A stretch of 6,706 nt of DNA, taken from Candidatus Woesearchaeota archaeon. Lineage in GTDB: Archaea > Nanobdellota > Nanobdellia > Woesearchaeales > UBA11576. The position numbers were made by a program, and so were the translations under genes. Shown in pieces: positions 1 to 6,375 of this stretch; position 1 is the first letter of the stretch; each line of letters begins with the position of its first letter. Below the pieces are notes generated by a model. It was not told where the DNA came from. It was given only the letters and a program-made list of their open reading frames with translations, and did not search any database. The stretch covers positions 1 to 6,706 of the forward strand of contig JALWQS010000059.1 of assembly GCA_027083015.1 (NCBI GenBank), written 5' to 3'.

Positions 1-41
1 AAATACTGCTGGAAGAATATCAAACAACAACAAAAAGATGT

Positions 42-59
42 AAAAAAGAAAAAAAAGAA
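42..59 (-). terminator. T-rich terminator after PPDK
   Basis: Read on the minus strand, the sequence just past the PPDK stop codon contains a run of eight T (49-56) and then a run of six T (42-47), with more T-rich sequence behind. Oligo-T tracts shortly after a stop codon are the usual archaeal termination signal and need no hairpin. I see no convincing stem. The remaining bases to the left edge (1-41) hold nothing else I can support. Confidence 0.6.
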
Positions 60-64
60 TCTGC

Positions 65-2722
65 TTAATTCTCCTTGAGTGCCGCATGAGCTGCAGCGAG
101 ACGAGCAATAGGTACCCGGTAAGGACTGCAACTTACATAATCCAGCCCTGTCTTATGACAAAACTCAATACTGCTAGGTTCACCACCGTGCTCACCACAG
201 ATACCAAGCTTAAGATCAGGACGGACAGAACGCCCCTTCTCAACAGCCATCCTGACCAACTGACCAACACCGGTCTGATCCAAGACCTGAAAAGGATCCT
301 GCTCAAGGATATTCTTCTTGACATACTCAGGAACAAACTTCCCGACATCATCACGAGAGAAACCAAGAGTCATCTGGGTCAGGTCATTCGTACCAAAAGA
401 GAAAAACTCTGCTTCCTTAGCGATCTGATCAGCAGTCAAAGCACCACGAGGAACCTCAATCATCGTGCCGATCTTAAAAGAGACCTTATCGCCAGTCTCC
501 TCAAAAACCTTAGAAGCTGTATTACGAACAACTTCTGCCTGATTCCTAAACTCATTAACATTACCGACGAGAGGTATCATTATCTCAGGAACAAGATCAA
601 TACCAGACTCCTTCTTGACCTCAAGAGCAGCCTCAATGATAGCGCGAGTCTGCATCTCAGTGATCTCAGGAAAAGTGATACCAAGACGGCAACCACGATG
701 ACCAAGCATCGGATTGACCTCAGCCAAAGAGTCAATCTTACGCTGAAGATCCTCAACAGTCACACCAACCTCTTCAGCAATAACCTCCTTCTCTTTCTCC
801 TCATGAGGAAGGAACTCATGCAGAGGAGGATCAAGAAGACGGATCGTCACAGGACGCTCTTTCATGACAGAAAAGATAGACTTAAAGTCAGAACGCTGGA
901 AAGGAAGGATCTTATCAAGAGCAGCTCTTCGTGAATCAACATCCTTAGCAAGGATCATCTCACGCATAGCCTTGATCCTGTCACCCTCAAAGAACATATG
1001 CTCAGTCCTGCACAAGCCGATACCCTCTGCACCGAACTTTATGGCCACGTCACTATCATGAGCATTATCCGCGTTGGTCCTCACCATCAACTTCCGGAAC
1101 TTATCAGCAAGATCCATAAGCCTGCCAAAGTCCCCTCCAAGATCAGGATCAACAACAGGGATCTTACCCTCATAGACAAGACCAGAACTGCCATCAAGAG
1201 TGATATGATCACCTTCAGAAAGCTTCAAAGAACCAAGAGACAAAGTCTTTGAGCCTTCATCAACAACAGCGTCAGAACAGCCAGCAACACAACACTTACC
1301 CATACCACGAGCGACGACAGCAGCATGAGAAGTCATACCACCACGACTGGTAAGGATTCCCTGAGCAGCGTCCATACCAATAAGATCCTCAGGACTGGTC
1401 TCAGTCCTAACGAGAATGACATCATCACCCTCAGCAGACTTCTCAACAGCATCATCAGCGCTGAAGACAATCTTACCAACCGCAGCTCCAGGACTGGCAG
1501 GAAGACCCTTAGCAACAGGTTTGCTCTTCTCAACAGCAACAGGATCCAACTGCTTATGAAGAAGCTGATCAAGAGCGTCAGGATCAACCCTTAAGACAGC
1601 CGTCTTCTCATCAATAAGACCTTCATCAAGCATGTCCATAGCTATCTTAACAGCAGCATGAGCAGTACGCTTACCGTTTCTCGTCTGAAGAAGGAAAAGC
1701 TTACCATCCTGGATAGTGAATTCCATATCCTGCATATCCTTATAATGCTGCTCAAGCTTCTTACGGATAGCCACAAGCTCATCATAACAGTCAGGCATAA
1801 TATCCTTAAGAGTAGCGATAGGCTGAGGAGTACGAATACCAGCAACAACATCCTCACCCTGAGCATTCATCAGGTACTCACCATAAAAAACATTCTCTCC
1901 AGTGCTGGGGTTACGGGTAAAACAAACACCAGTGCCTGAAGTATCGCCCATATTACCAAAGACCATAGACTGAACATTCACAGCAGTACCAAGAAGACCA
2001 GTGATCTTATTAAGACGACGATAATCAATAGCACGCTGATTGTTCCAACTATTGAACACAGCATTGATAGCAAGGAAAAGCTGATCAACAGCATTATCGG
2101 GGATCTCCTGACCGGATTTTTCCTTGATCAAAACCTTGAACCTTGAAGCGACAGACTTAAGATCCTCAGCATCAAGTTCAGTATCATACTCAACACCTTT
2201 AGTCTTCTTAACATCATCAAGAACCTCCTCAAAAAAATGGTGAGCGACTCCAAGAACAACATCACCGAACATCTGGCAGAAACGCCTGTAAGCATCCCAG
2301 GCAAATCTAGGATTAGCAGTCTTTGCAGCCATACCCTCCACGACACGCTCATTAAGGCCAAGATTAAGGACCGTATCCATCATTCCAGGCATAGAGATAG
2401 CTGCTCCAGAACGAACAGATACTAAGAGAGGATTCTCAGGATCGCCAAAGGTCTTACCACTGACCTGTTCAAGCTTAGCAATATTCTTCTTCACCTCAGC
2501 TTTGATAGAATCAGGAAGCTGATTACCGTTCTTATTGAATATATCACACGCTTCTGTAGATATCGTGAAACCCGGAGGAACAGGAATACCCAAAGAAGCC
2601 ATCTCAGCAAGATTGGCACCCTTGCCACCAAGCAAAGGTTTCATATCCTTGTTACCCTCAGTCTCTTCACTACTGAAGAAATAAACAAACTTCTTATCAG
2701 TCAAATTATTGTTGTCTGTCAT
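65..2722 (-). CDS. ppdK: Pyruvate, phosphate dikinase (PPDK)
   Basis: This 885-residue cytoplasmic enzyme interconverts pyruvate + ATP + phosphate and phosphoenolpyruvate + AMP + pyrophosphate, linking glycolysis and gluconeogenesis. The order of parts is canonical: an N-terminal ATP-grasp nucleotide-binding region (about 10-355, with LLGGKGANLAEM near 30 and LLQTRNGKR near 344), a swivelling phosphohistidine domain (about 395-520) with GGMTSHAAVVARG, and a C-terminal PEP/pyruvate TIM barrel (about 535-880). The catalytic histidine is H466, and the threonine that some regulatory proteins phosphorylate is T464. Barrel residues R572 (LCRTEHMFF), R628 (RLLDPPLHEF), E756 (MIEVPRG), N779/D780 (GTNDLTQ) and C842 (GICGEHGG) all sit 11 positions after the numbering I recall for the Clostridium symbiosum enzyme. 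The length is slightly above its 874 or so, and nothing looks broken. An ATG 60 nt upstream (2782) is in frame, but I chose 2722 because a GGTGG site lies 4 nt before it and the family starts near KKFVYFF. The gene stands alone, divergent from the small plus-strand gene. Confidence 0.97.
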   Translation of the reverse strand: MTDNNNLTDKKFVYFFSSEETEGNKDMKPLLGGKGANLAEMASLGIPVPPGFTISTEACDIFNKNGNQLPDSIKAEVKKNIAKLEQVSGKTFGDPENPLLVSVRSGAAISMPGMMDTVLNLGLNERVVEGMAAKTANPRFAWDAYRRFCQMFGDVVLGVAHHFFEEVLDDVKKTKGVEYDTELDAEDLKSVASRFKVLIKEKSGQEIPDNAVDQLFLAINAVFNSWNNQRAIDYRRLNKITGLLGTAVNVQSMVFGNMGDTSGTGVCFTRNPSTGENVFYGEYLMNAQGEDVVAGIRTPQPIATLKDIMPDCYDELVAIRKKLEQHYKDMQDMEFTIQDGKLFLLQTRNGKRTAHAAVKIAMDMLDEGLIDEKTAVLRVDPDALDQLLHKQLDPVAVEKSKPVAKGLPASPGAAVGKIVFSADDAVEKSAEGDDVILVRTETSPEDLIGMDAAQGILTSRGGMTSHAAVVARGMGKCCVAGCSDAVVDEGSKTLSLGSLKLSEGDHITLDGSSGLVYEGKIPVVDPDLGGDFGRLMDLADKFRKLMVRTNADNAHDSDVAIKFGAEGIGLCRTEHMFFEGDRIKAMREMILAKDVDSRRAALDKILPFQRSDFKSIFSVMKERPVTIRLLDPPLHEFLPHEEKEKEVIAEEVGVTVEDLQRKIDSLAEVNPMLGHRGCRLGITFPEITEMQTRAIIEAALEVKKESGIDLVPEIMIPLVGNVNEFRNQAEVVRNTASKVFEETGDKVSFKIGTMIEVPRGALTADQIAKEAEFFSFGTNDLTQMTLGFSRDDVGKFVPEYVKKNILEQDPFQVLDQTGVGQLVRMAVEKGRSVRPDLKLGICGEHGGEPSSIEFCHKTGLDYVSCSPYRVPIARLAAAHAALKEN

Positions 2723-2726
2723 AATA

Positions 2727-2734
2727 CCACCTTT
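2727..2734 (-). promoter_or_regulatory. Ribosome binding site that fixes the PPDK start
   Basis: Read on the minus strand this is AAAGGTGG, ending 4 nt before the ATG at 2722. It matches the GGTG core in front of the other genes here. The in-frame ATG at 2782 has no comparable site (AAAGAGCAAC precedes it), so the internal ATG is the better start. Confidence 0.8.
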
Positions 2735-2767
2735 CAAAATCTTTTTGTCTTTTTGTAAACCTTTCAC

Positions 2768-2776
2768 GTATAAACT
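2768..2776 (-). promoter_or_regulatory. Probable TATA box for PPDK
   Basis: The minus strand reads AGTTTATAC. With archaeal spacing of about 25 nt from TATA centre to transcription start, the transcript would begin near 2746 and leave a leader of about 24 nt before the ATG at 2722. That fits a leader carrying a Shine-Dalgarno. A second candidate, CTTTTTATAC at 2826-2835, would give a leader of about 80 nt. I prefer the nearer box but cannot separate them from sequence alone. Confidence 0.4.
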
Positions 2777-2869
2777 AATCATGTTGCTCTTTCAAAAACA
2801 GCACTTATTGACGAGAAAACAGGTTGTATAAAAAGCTTTAGTATAGTGCAAAAACAGAGAGAAGAAAGA

Positions 2870-2877
2870 TTTAATAA
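2870..2877 (+). promoter_or_regulatory. Probable TATA box for the small plus-strand gene
   Basis: TTTAATAA is preceded by a purine-rich GAAGAAAGA that could serve as a BRE. It lies about 45 nt upstream of the ATG at 2918, so transcription would begin near 2900 and leave a leader of roughly 18 nt that includes the GAGGTG site. The spacing is what one expects of an archaeal promoter; the motif itself is only moderately strong. Confidence 0.4.
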
Positions 2878-2904
2878 TAGGTTAAGAAACAACTGAGGGA
2901 CTAA

Positions 2905-2910
2905 GAGGTG
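2905..2910 (+). promoter_or_regulatory. Ribosome binding site for the small plus-strand gene
   Basis: GAGGTG lies 7 nt before the ATG at 2918. It is the same GGTG core used by the flanking minus-strand genes, and it is the best single argument that this short frame is translated. An out-of-frame ATG at 2911 directly abuts the site and opens only a very short frame. Confidence 0.7.
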
Positions 2911-2917
2911 ATGAGAG

Positions 2918-3172
2918 ATGGAGACCTTTTACAAGAACAAAGAAACATTAGATGAGATGTTAGATGAAACAAAGGAGCCTGACAAAGAACTCATAGAAAG
3001 CCTGAAAAAATGTTATGCCCATCCCGGAATGGACGTGCTTGTCGGCTCAGAACTTTGCAGAACATACGCAAAATACCTAAGGGAAGACCATCCAGACAAT
3101 TACCAGAGAGAAGCGATGAGAGAAAAAGTGACAACAGAAAAAAAGTATCAAGATAAAGAGAATAGTCAATAA
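2918..3172 (+). CDS. Small charged protein of unknown function
   Basis: I do not recognise this 84-residue protein. It is very rich in charged residues (Lys, Glu, Asp, Arg) and looks mostly helical. Residues 1-30 form an acidic/basic stretch. A short less charged segment containing HPGMDVLVGSELC (35-47) follows, then a second helical, charged tail ending in KKYQDKENSQ. There are two cysteines, C32 and C47, but no CxxC pair, and no signal peptide or membrane segment, so it is probably a soluble cytoplasmic protein. Evidence that it is real: an ATG with GAGGTG at good spacing, an upstream TATA-like box, a plausible globular core and no overlap with another gene. It is divergent from PPDK and convergent with EF-2, so position says little about its job. 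It may be a lineage-specific conserved protein. The coding call is fairly safe and the function is open. Confidence 0.75.
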   Translation: METFYKNKETLDEMLDETKEPDKELIESLKKCYAHPGMDVLVGSELCRTYAKYLREDHPDNYQREAMREKVTTEKKYQDKENSQ

Positions 3173-3181
3173 GAAACTTCT

Positions 3182-3278
3182 AAGAAGAAAGAAAAAGGAA
3201 AGAAGAAAAGAGAAAACGAGAAAAAAGAAAAGAAAGAAAAAACTATCAGCAGACACTCTTAGTACTTCTTAGTAGTGT
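3182..3278 (-). terminator. Probable EF-2 terminator: bulged hairpin and long T/C tract
   Basis: On the minus strand, about 20 nt after the EF-2 stop, there is an imperfect hairpin (ACAC at 3275-3278 pairing with GTGT at 3253-3256, and TACT at 3271-3274 pairing with AGTA at 3263-3266, with a bulge). It is followed by an almost uninterrupted pyrimidine tract from 3242 to 3182 that begins with six T. Of the 61 bases, 60 are pyrimidines on this strand. Long U-rich tracts are the archaeal termination signal, so this is the likely end of the EF-2 transcript. The plus-strand gene ends at 3172 and would be followed by the purine version, which is not a terminator of that type. Confidence 0.6.
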
Positions 3279-3281
3279 TCA

Positions 3282-3300
3282 AAGTCTCAGGAAAAGACTT
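3282..3300. repeat. Six-base inverted repeat over the EF-2 stop codon
   Basis: AAGTCT (3282-3287) and AGACTT (3295-3300) are perfect inverted copies separated by 7 nt. The repeat overlaps the EF-2 TAA (3299-3301). It could form a small stem at the 3' end of the message, but a repeat this short can arise by chance. Confidence 0.35.
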
Positions 3301-5461
3301 AGTCCTCAACCTTAAGACCCTTCCTCTGCCTGATCTGCCTTACGATCTTATCCTGAAGTTCTCCAGGCAGACGCTCAAAATTCTGGTCCACAAGAGATGA
3401 TTGACCACGACCGCCAGTTGCAGAACGGAGATCGTTAGAAAGACCAAACATCTCACCTACAGGAAGCTTACCTATAACGACAACAGTCTCACCTTCCTGC
3501 TGCATATCCAACAACTGACCGCGCTTATTACTAATCAACTTAGAGATCTCACCCATATACTCTTCAGGAGCTTCAAACCTCAAGGTCTGGATGGGCTCGT
3601 AAAGCACAGGATTAGCGATCATCATAGCACCACGGATACCTTCCCTGATAGCAGGGTACATCTGAGCAGGACCACGATGGATAGCATCCTCGTGAAGCTT
3701 ACAATCGATAAGCCTGACCTTGACATTAATACAAGGTTCACGAGCCAGAGGACCAGCATTCATAACATCCTCAAACATATCAAGCAGCAACTCCATAATC
3801 TCATTTATCTGAACGACACCACGCGTCTCATCAATAAAGATGTTGCCGTCAAAGACGTCCTTGATCTTAGCAGCTACCTTAGCATCATAACCAAGCTCAA
3901 CAAACTTATCGACCAAAGCCTGATCCTTCTTCTTAACCCTGCCTTCAGGAATCTCTTTCTTCTTGATAGCTTCAGCAACAGCAGGTTCCAAAGGTTCAAC
4001 CTTAAAGTAAAGCTTGTTATGCTTATTAGGCGATTTACCTTCAACCTCTTCAGGAGATTCTTTAGTGACAGTCTCCCTATACACGACAATAGGAGGAGAA
4101 GTTGTGATCTGGACCCCTTTATCCTTGACGATACGATTCTCTATGACTTCAAGGTGAAGCTCGCCCATACCATGCATAAGATGCTCACCAGTCTCCTCAT
4201 TGATCTCTATCTTGATAGAAGGATCCTCTTTAGAGATGACCCTCAAGGTCTCTACAAGTTTAGGAAGATCAGCAGGGTTCTTAGCCTCAATAGCCTTAGT
4301 GACGACAGGTTCGAAGATATGAGATATCTTTTCAAAAGGTTCCTTCGGCTCTTCAGTAATAGTCTCACCAGGACCCGATTTAAGGCCACCAATAGCGACG
4401 ATATTACCGCTAGGGATGTTATCGACGATCTCCCTCTTAGCACCGTTCATCACAAAGATCTGCTGAATACGAGCCTCTTGCTGAGCAAGATTAAGGAACG
4501 CTTTCATGCCCTTATGCATAGTTCCTGAGAAAAGACGGCCAGTAGATATCTCGCCTGCCTGCGGATCCACGATCGTCTTCACGATAACAAAAAAGACAGG
4601 CCCATTAGGATCGCAGTTAAGCAAAGCCTTTCCGTCTTCAGACTCAAGATCGCCATGCCAGATCTTAGGGATCCTATAAGCAGAAGCAGTCTTAGGATCA
4701 GGAAGATGCTTTACAACAGCGTCCAGAGTGACCTGATGGATAGGAGCTTTCTTCCTTAATTCCTTCCAGGTATCATTCTCATAAGCGTCTATGATATCCT
4801 TAAAAGAAACATTATTCTCCTGCATGTAAGGAATCGACAAGCCCCAATTATGGAATGCTGAACCGAAACAAACAGAACCGTCCTGCACATTAACCTGCCA
4901 CTTATCACCATACTCCTTCTCAGCGATGGACTTGATAAGCTTATTCACATGATTTATTATCTTGATAAACCTCTCCTGCATAGCTTCAGGAGTGAGCTGC
5001 AGTTCCTTTATCAGACGATCAACCTTGTTGATAAACAGGATAGGCTTAACACGTTCTTTCAAAGCCTGCCTAAGAACTGTCTCTGTCTGAGGCATCACAC
5101 CTTCACTAGCACATACCAGAACAATAGCGCCATCAACAGCTCTCATAGCACGAGTAACGTCACCACCAAAATCAACATGACCAGGCGTATCAATAAGATT
5201 AACCAAGTATTCCTTATCCTTAAACTCATGCACCATAGAAACAGCCGCACTATCGATAGTTATTCCGCGCTCCTGCTCATCCTCATGGAAATCAGTCACC
5301 CTTGCCTTACCAGCAAGCTCTTCAGACATCATACCAGCACCAGCCAGTAAGTTATCAGAGAAAGTAGTCTTTCCGTGATCAATGTGTGCGCAAATAGCGA
5401 TATTCCTGATATTTTCAGGTTTCTTCATCGCTTCCATAACTCTTTCAACCATCTTAGCCAT
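3299..5461 (-). CDS. fusA: Translation elongation factor 2 (aEF-2)
   Basis: This 720-residue GTPase drives translocation of tRNA and mRNA on the ribosome, and its length is normal for archaeal EF-2. All GTPase motifs are visible: G1 AHIDHGKTT (25-33), G2 RGITI (65-69), G3 DTPGH (91-95), G4 NKVD (145-148) and G5 GSAFHNW (200-206). Domain II lies around 290-370. Domain III carries HLMHGMGELHLEV (427-439), domain IV begins with the archaeal SPNKHNKLYF signature (477-486), and domain V ends near 700. The diphthamide-acceptor histidine is H595 in KLHEDAIHRGPAQ, which separates archaeal/eukaryotic EF-2 from bacterial EF-G. The start at 5461 is supported by AGGTGA (5468-5473) with the GGTG core 7 nt upstream; the Met at residue 4 is too far from it. 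It follows ndk after 78 bp on the same strand. No T run separates the two genes, so co-transcription is possible, but there are TATA-like elements in the gap. Confidence 0.98.
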   Translation of the reverse strand: MAKMVERVMEAMKKPENIRNIAICAHIDHGKTTFSDNLLAGAGMMSEELAGKARVTDFHEDEQERGITIDSAAVSMVHEFKDKEYLVNLIDTPGHVDFGGDVTRAMRAVDGAIVLVCASEGVMPQTETVLRQALKERVKPILFINKVDRLIKELQLTPEAMQERFIKIINHVNKLIKSIAEKEYGDKWQVNVQDGSVCFGSAFHNWGLSIPYMQENNVSFKDIIDAYENDTWKELRKKAPIHQVTLDAVVKHLPDPKTASAYRIPKIWHGDLESEDGKALLNCDPNGPVFFVIVKTIVDPQAGEISTGRLFSGTMHKGMKAFLNLAQQEARIQQIFVMNGAKREIVDNIPSGNIVAIGGLKSGPGETITEEPKEPFEKISHIFEPVVTKAIEAKNPADLPKLVETLRVISKEDPSIKIEINEETGEHLMHGMGELHLEVIENRIVKDKGVQITTSPPIVVYRETVTKESPEEVEGKSPNKHNKLYFKVEPLEPAVAEAIKKKEIPEGRVKKKDQALVDKFVELGYDAKVAAKIKDVFDGNIFIDETRGVVQINEIMELLLDMFEDVMNAGPLAREPCINVKVRLIDCKLHEDAIHRGPAQMYPAIREGIRGAMMIANPVLYEPIQTLRFEAPEEYMGEISKLISNKRGQLLDMQQEGETVVVIGKLPVGEMFGLSNDLRSATGGRGQSSLVDQNFERLPGELQDKIVRQIRQRKGLKVED

Positions 5462-5492
5462 AATATATCACCTAAATCCTCTCATAAATTTT

Positions 5493-5515
5493 CATATATC
5501 TTTTCCATATATCTT
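5493..5515 (-). promoter_or_regulatory. Tandem TATA-like elements upstream of EF-2
   Basis: Two identical 10-base copies of AAGATATATG (minus strand; 5506-5515 and 5493-5502) lie 13 bp apart in the ndk/EF-2 gap. The outer copy would place a transcription start near 5484, about 23 nt before the ATG. The inner copy would give a leader of only about 10 nt, shorter than needed to include the AGGTGA site comfortably. The outer copy is therefore the better TATA candidate. No T-run terminator follows ndk, so this may be an internal promoter of an ndk/EF-2 unit. Confidence 0.45.
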
Positions 5516-5539
5516 GTAGTTCTTATCACATACAAATCA

Positions 5540-6022
5540 TCATTTCCTTACATGCTTATCATGTACGGTATCATAATCATGTATCTCTTCATCAGAGAAC
5601 CAAAGAGCAATCTCCTTCTTAGCATCTTCAGGATTAGCTGAAGCATGAATGACATTCTTGACTCCGATACCAAGCTCATCAGCATGACCATAACTGACAT
5701 GAGCGAAATCGCCGCGGATAGTTCCCGGAGGTGCAGCCTTAGGTTCAGTAGGACCTACAAGTTTCCTGACAAGCGCGATAGCTTCAACACCCTCAAGAAC
5801 CATAGCGACCACCGGACCCATGGTAATCATAGCTTCAAGACCTGGGTAAAAGGACTTATCAACATGTTCAGCATAGTGCTTACGAGCAAATTCCTTATCA
5901 ACCCAGACCATCTTCAAAGCAGCTATCTTCAGACCGACCTTCTCAAAACGAGAGATGATCTCTCCCACAATAGCCCGTTGGACACCGTCCGGCTTGATAG
6001 CGACAAAAGTCTTTTCAATCAT
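5540..6022 (-). CDS. ndk: Nucleoside diphosphate kinase
   Basis: This cytoplasmic enzyme of 160 residues moves the gamma phosphate from ATP to other nucleoside diphosphates through a phosphohistidine, keeping GTP, CTP, UTP and dNTP pools filled. Counted from the chosen start, the family hallmarks are KPDGVQR (10-16, with the active-site lysine), GPTEPKAAPPGTIRGDF (90-106) and NVIHASAN (123-130) with catalytic H126. The sequence is complete; the tail after about 140 (WFSDEEIHDYDTVHDKHVRK) slightly exceeds the 140-150 residues common in the family. Two ATGs lie side by side at 6025 and 6022. The GGTG core (6028-6031) is 5 nt from the second and only 2 nt from the first, so I chose 6022; the difference is one Met. 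Ndk next to L24e, S28e and L7Ae is a familiar archaeal arrangement, and its GTP product is used by EF-2 encoded immediately downstream. I see no strong TATA box in the upstream gap. Confidence 0.97.
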   Translation of the reverse strand: MIEKTFVAIKPDGVQRAIVGEIISRFEKVGLKIAALKMVWVDKEFARKHYAEHVDKSFYPGLEAMITMGPVVAMVLEGVEAIALVRKLVGPTEPKAAPPGTIRGDFAHVSYGHADELGIGVKNVIHASANPEDAKKEIALWFSDEEIHDYDTVHDKHVRK

Positions 6023-6099
6023 CATATCACCTTATTTTATCAATCGTGAAATACCTAACAACAAAACAATACAACAAAATAACATTACACCGGCAACAC

Positions 6100-6149
6100 A
6101 AAAAATAATACAAAAAAGATGAACAAACAACCAGATCAAAGATAAAAAA
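6100..6149 (-). terminator. T-run terminator region after L24e
   Basis: The 156-bp gap between L24e and ndk is T-rich on the minus strand and has three runs of six T (6144-6149, 6112-6117 and 6100-6105), starting about 30 nt past the L24e stop. This suggests that the ribosomal-protein operon ends here and that ndk is transcribed separately or by partial read-through. The rest of the gap holds the ndk ribosome binding site (AGGTGA, 6027-6032) and no recognisable gene. Confidence 0.45.
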
Positions 6150-6178
6150 TATTGATCATTCCCATATTGATTGTCTGA

Positions 6179-6364
6179 TCACTCTTTGCTCCTGGCCTTC
6201 CGGGACTCTTTAGTCCACTTGTGCTCACGAGGTTTTCGGCCGAGCTTCAACATGTTTTTCTCACATTTGGTAGAACAAAAATGGAGAACCTTGCCGTCTT
6301 TCTTGATATACAATTTACCAGTACCAGGAACGATCTCTTTTCCGCAAAAACTGCAACTTACCAT
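6179..6364 (-). CDS. rpl24e: Large-subunit ribosomal protein L24e
   Basis: This is a 61-residue zinc-ribbon protein of the 50S subunit, found in archaea and eukaryotes. The metal-binding cysteines are C4 and C7 (SCSFC) and C30 and C34 (FCSTKC). The family-typical GTGKLYIKKDGKVLHFC and KNMLKLGRKPR segments follow, and the tail is strongly basic. The length is normal for archaeal L24e. An in-frame GTG lies three codons upstream (6373), but those bases are part of the ribosome binding site (AGGTGG, 6370-6375), so the ATG at 6364 is the real start; L24e proteins characteristically begin MV.CSFCG. The S28e stop is only 9 nt upstream, which points to translational coupling within the operon. Confidence 0.96.
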   Translation of the reverse strand: MVSCSFCGKEIVPGTGKLYIKKDGKVLHFCSTKCEKNMLKLGRKPREHKWTKESRKARSKE

Positions 6365-6369
6365 TTTCT

Positions 6370-6375
6370 CCACCT
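6370..6375 (-). promoter_or_regulatory. L24e ribosome binding site overlapping the S28e stop
   Basis: On the minus strand this is AGGTGG, 5 nt before the L24e ATG. It shares bases with the TAG stop of S28e (6374-6376). It also contains the GTG that an automatic caller could take as the L24e start. The overlap means ribosomes finishing S28e end directly on the next initiation site. Confidence 0.8.

Noticed and set aside
86..934. 282-codon open frame on the plus strand
   Set aside because: Codon-aligned shadow of the C-terminal barrel of PPDK. Its sequence has the composition of a reverse complement, and the sense strand is conserved through the catalytic residues.
3182..3242. Low-complexity purine tract as an extension of the plus-strand gene
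   Set aside because: That frame ends in TAA at 3172, and the tract has no start codon or ribosome binding site of its own. It is better explained as the EF-2 terminator on the other strand.
3401..4528. 375-codon open frame on the plus strand
   Set aside because: It is exactly codon-aligned antisense to EF-2, whose full-length conserved sequence leaves no doubt about the coding strand. Its product has no recognisable domain and is the expected complement of EF-2 codons lacking TTA, CTA and TCA.
6365..6373. GTG at 6373 as the L24e start
   Set aside because: The GTG lies inside the AGGTGG ribosome binding site, and L24e proteins begin at the MV.CSFCG methionine, which is the ATG at 6364.
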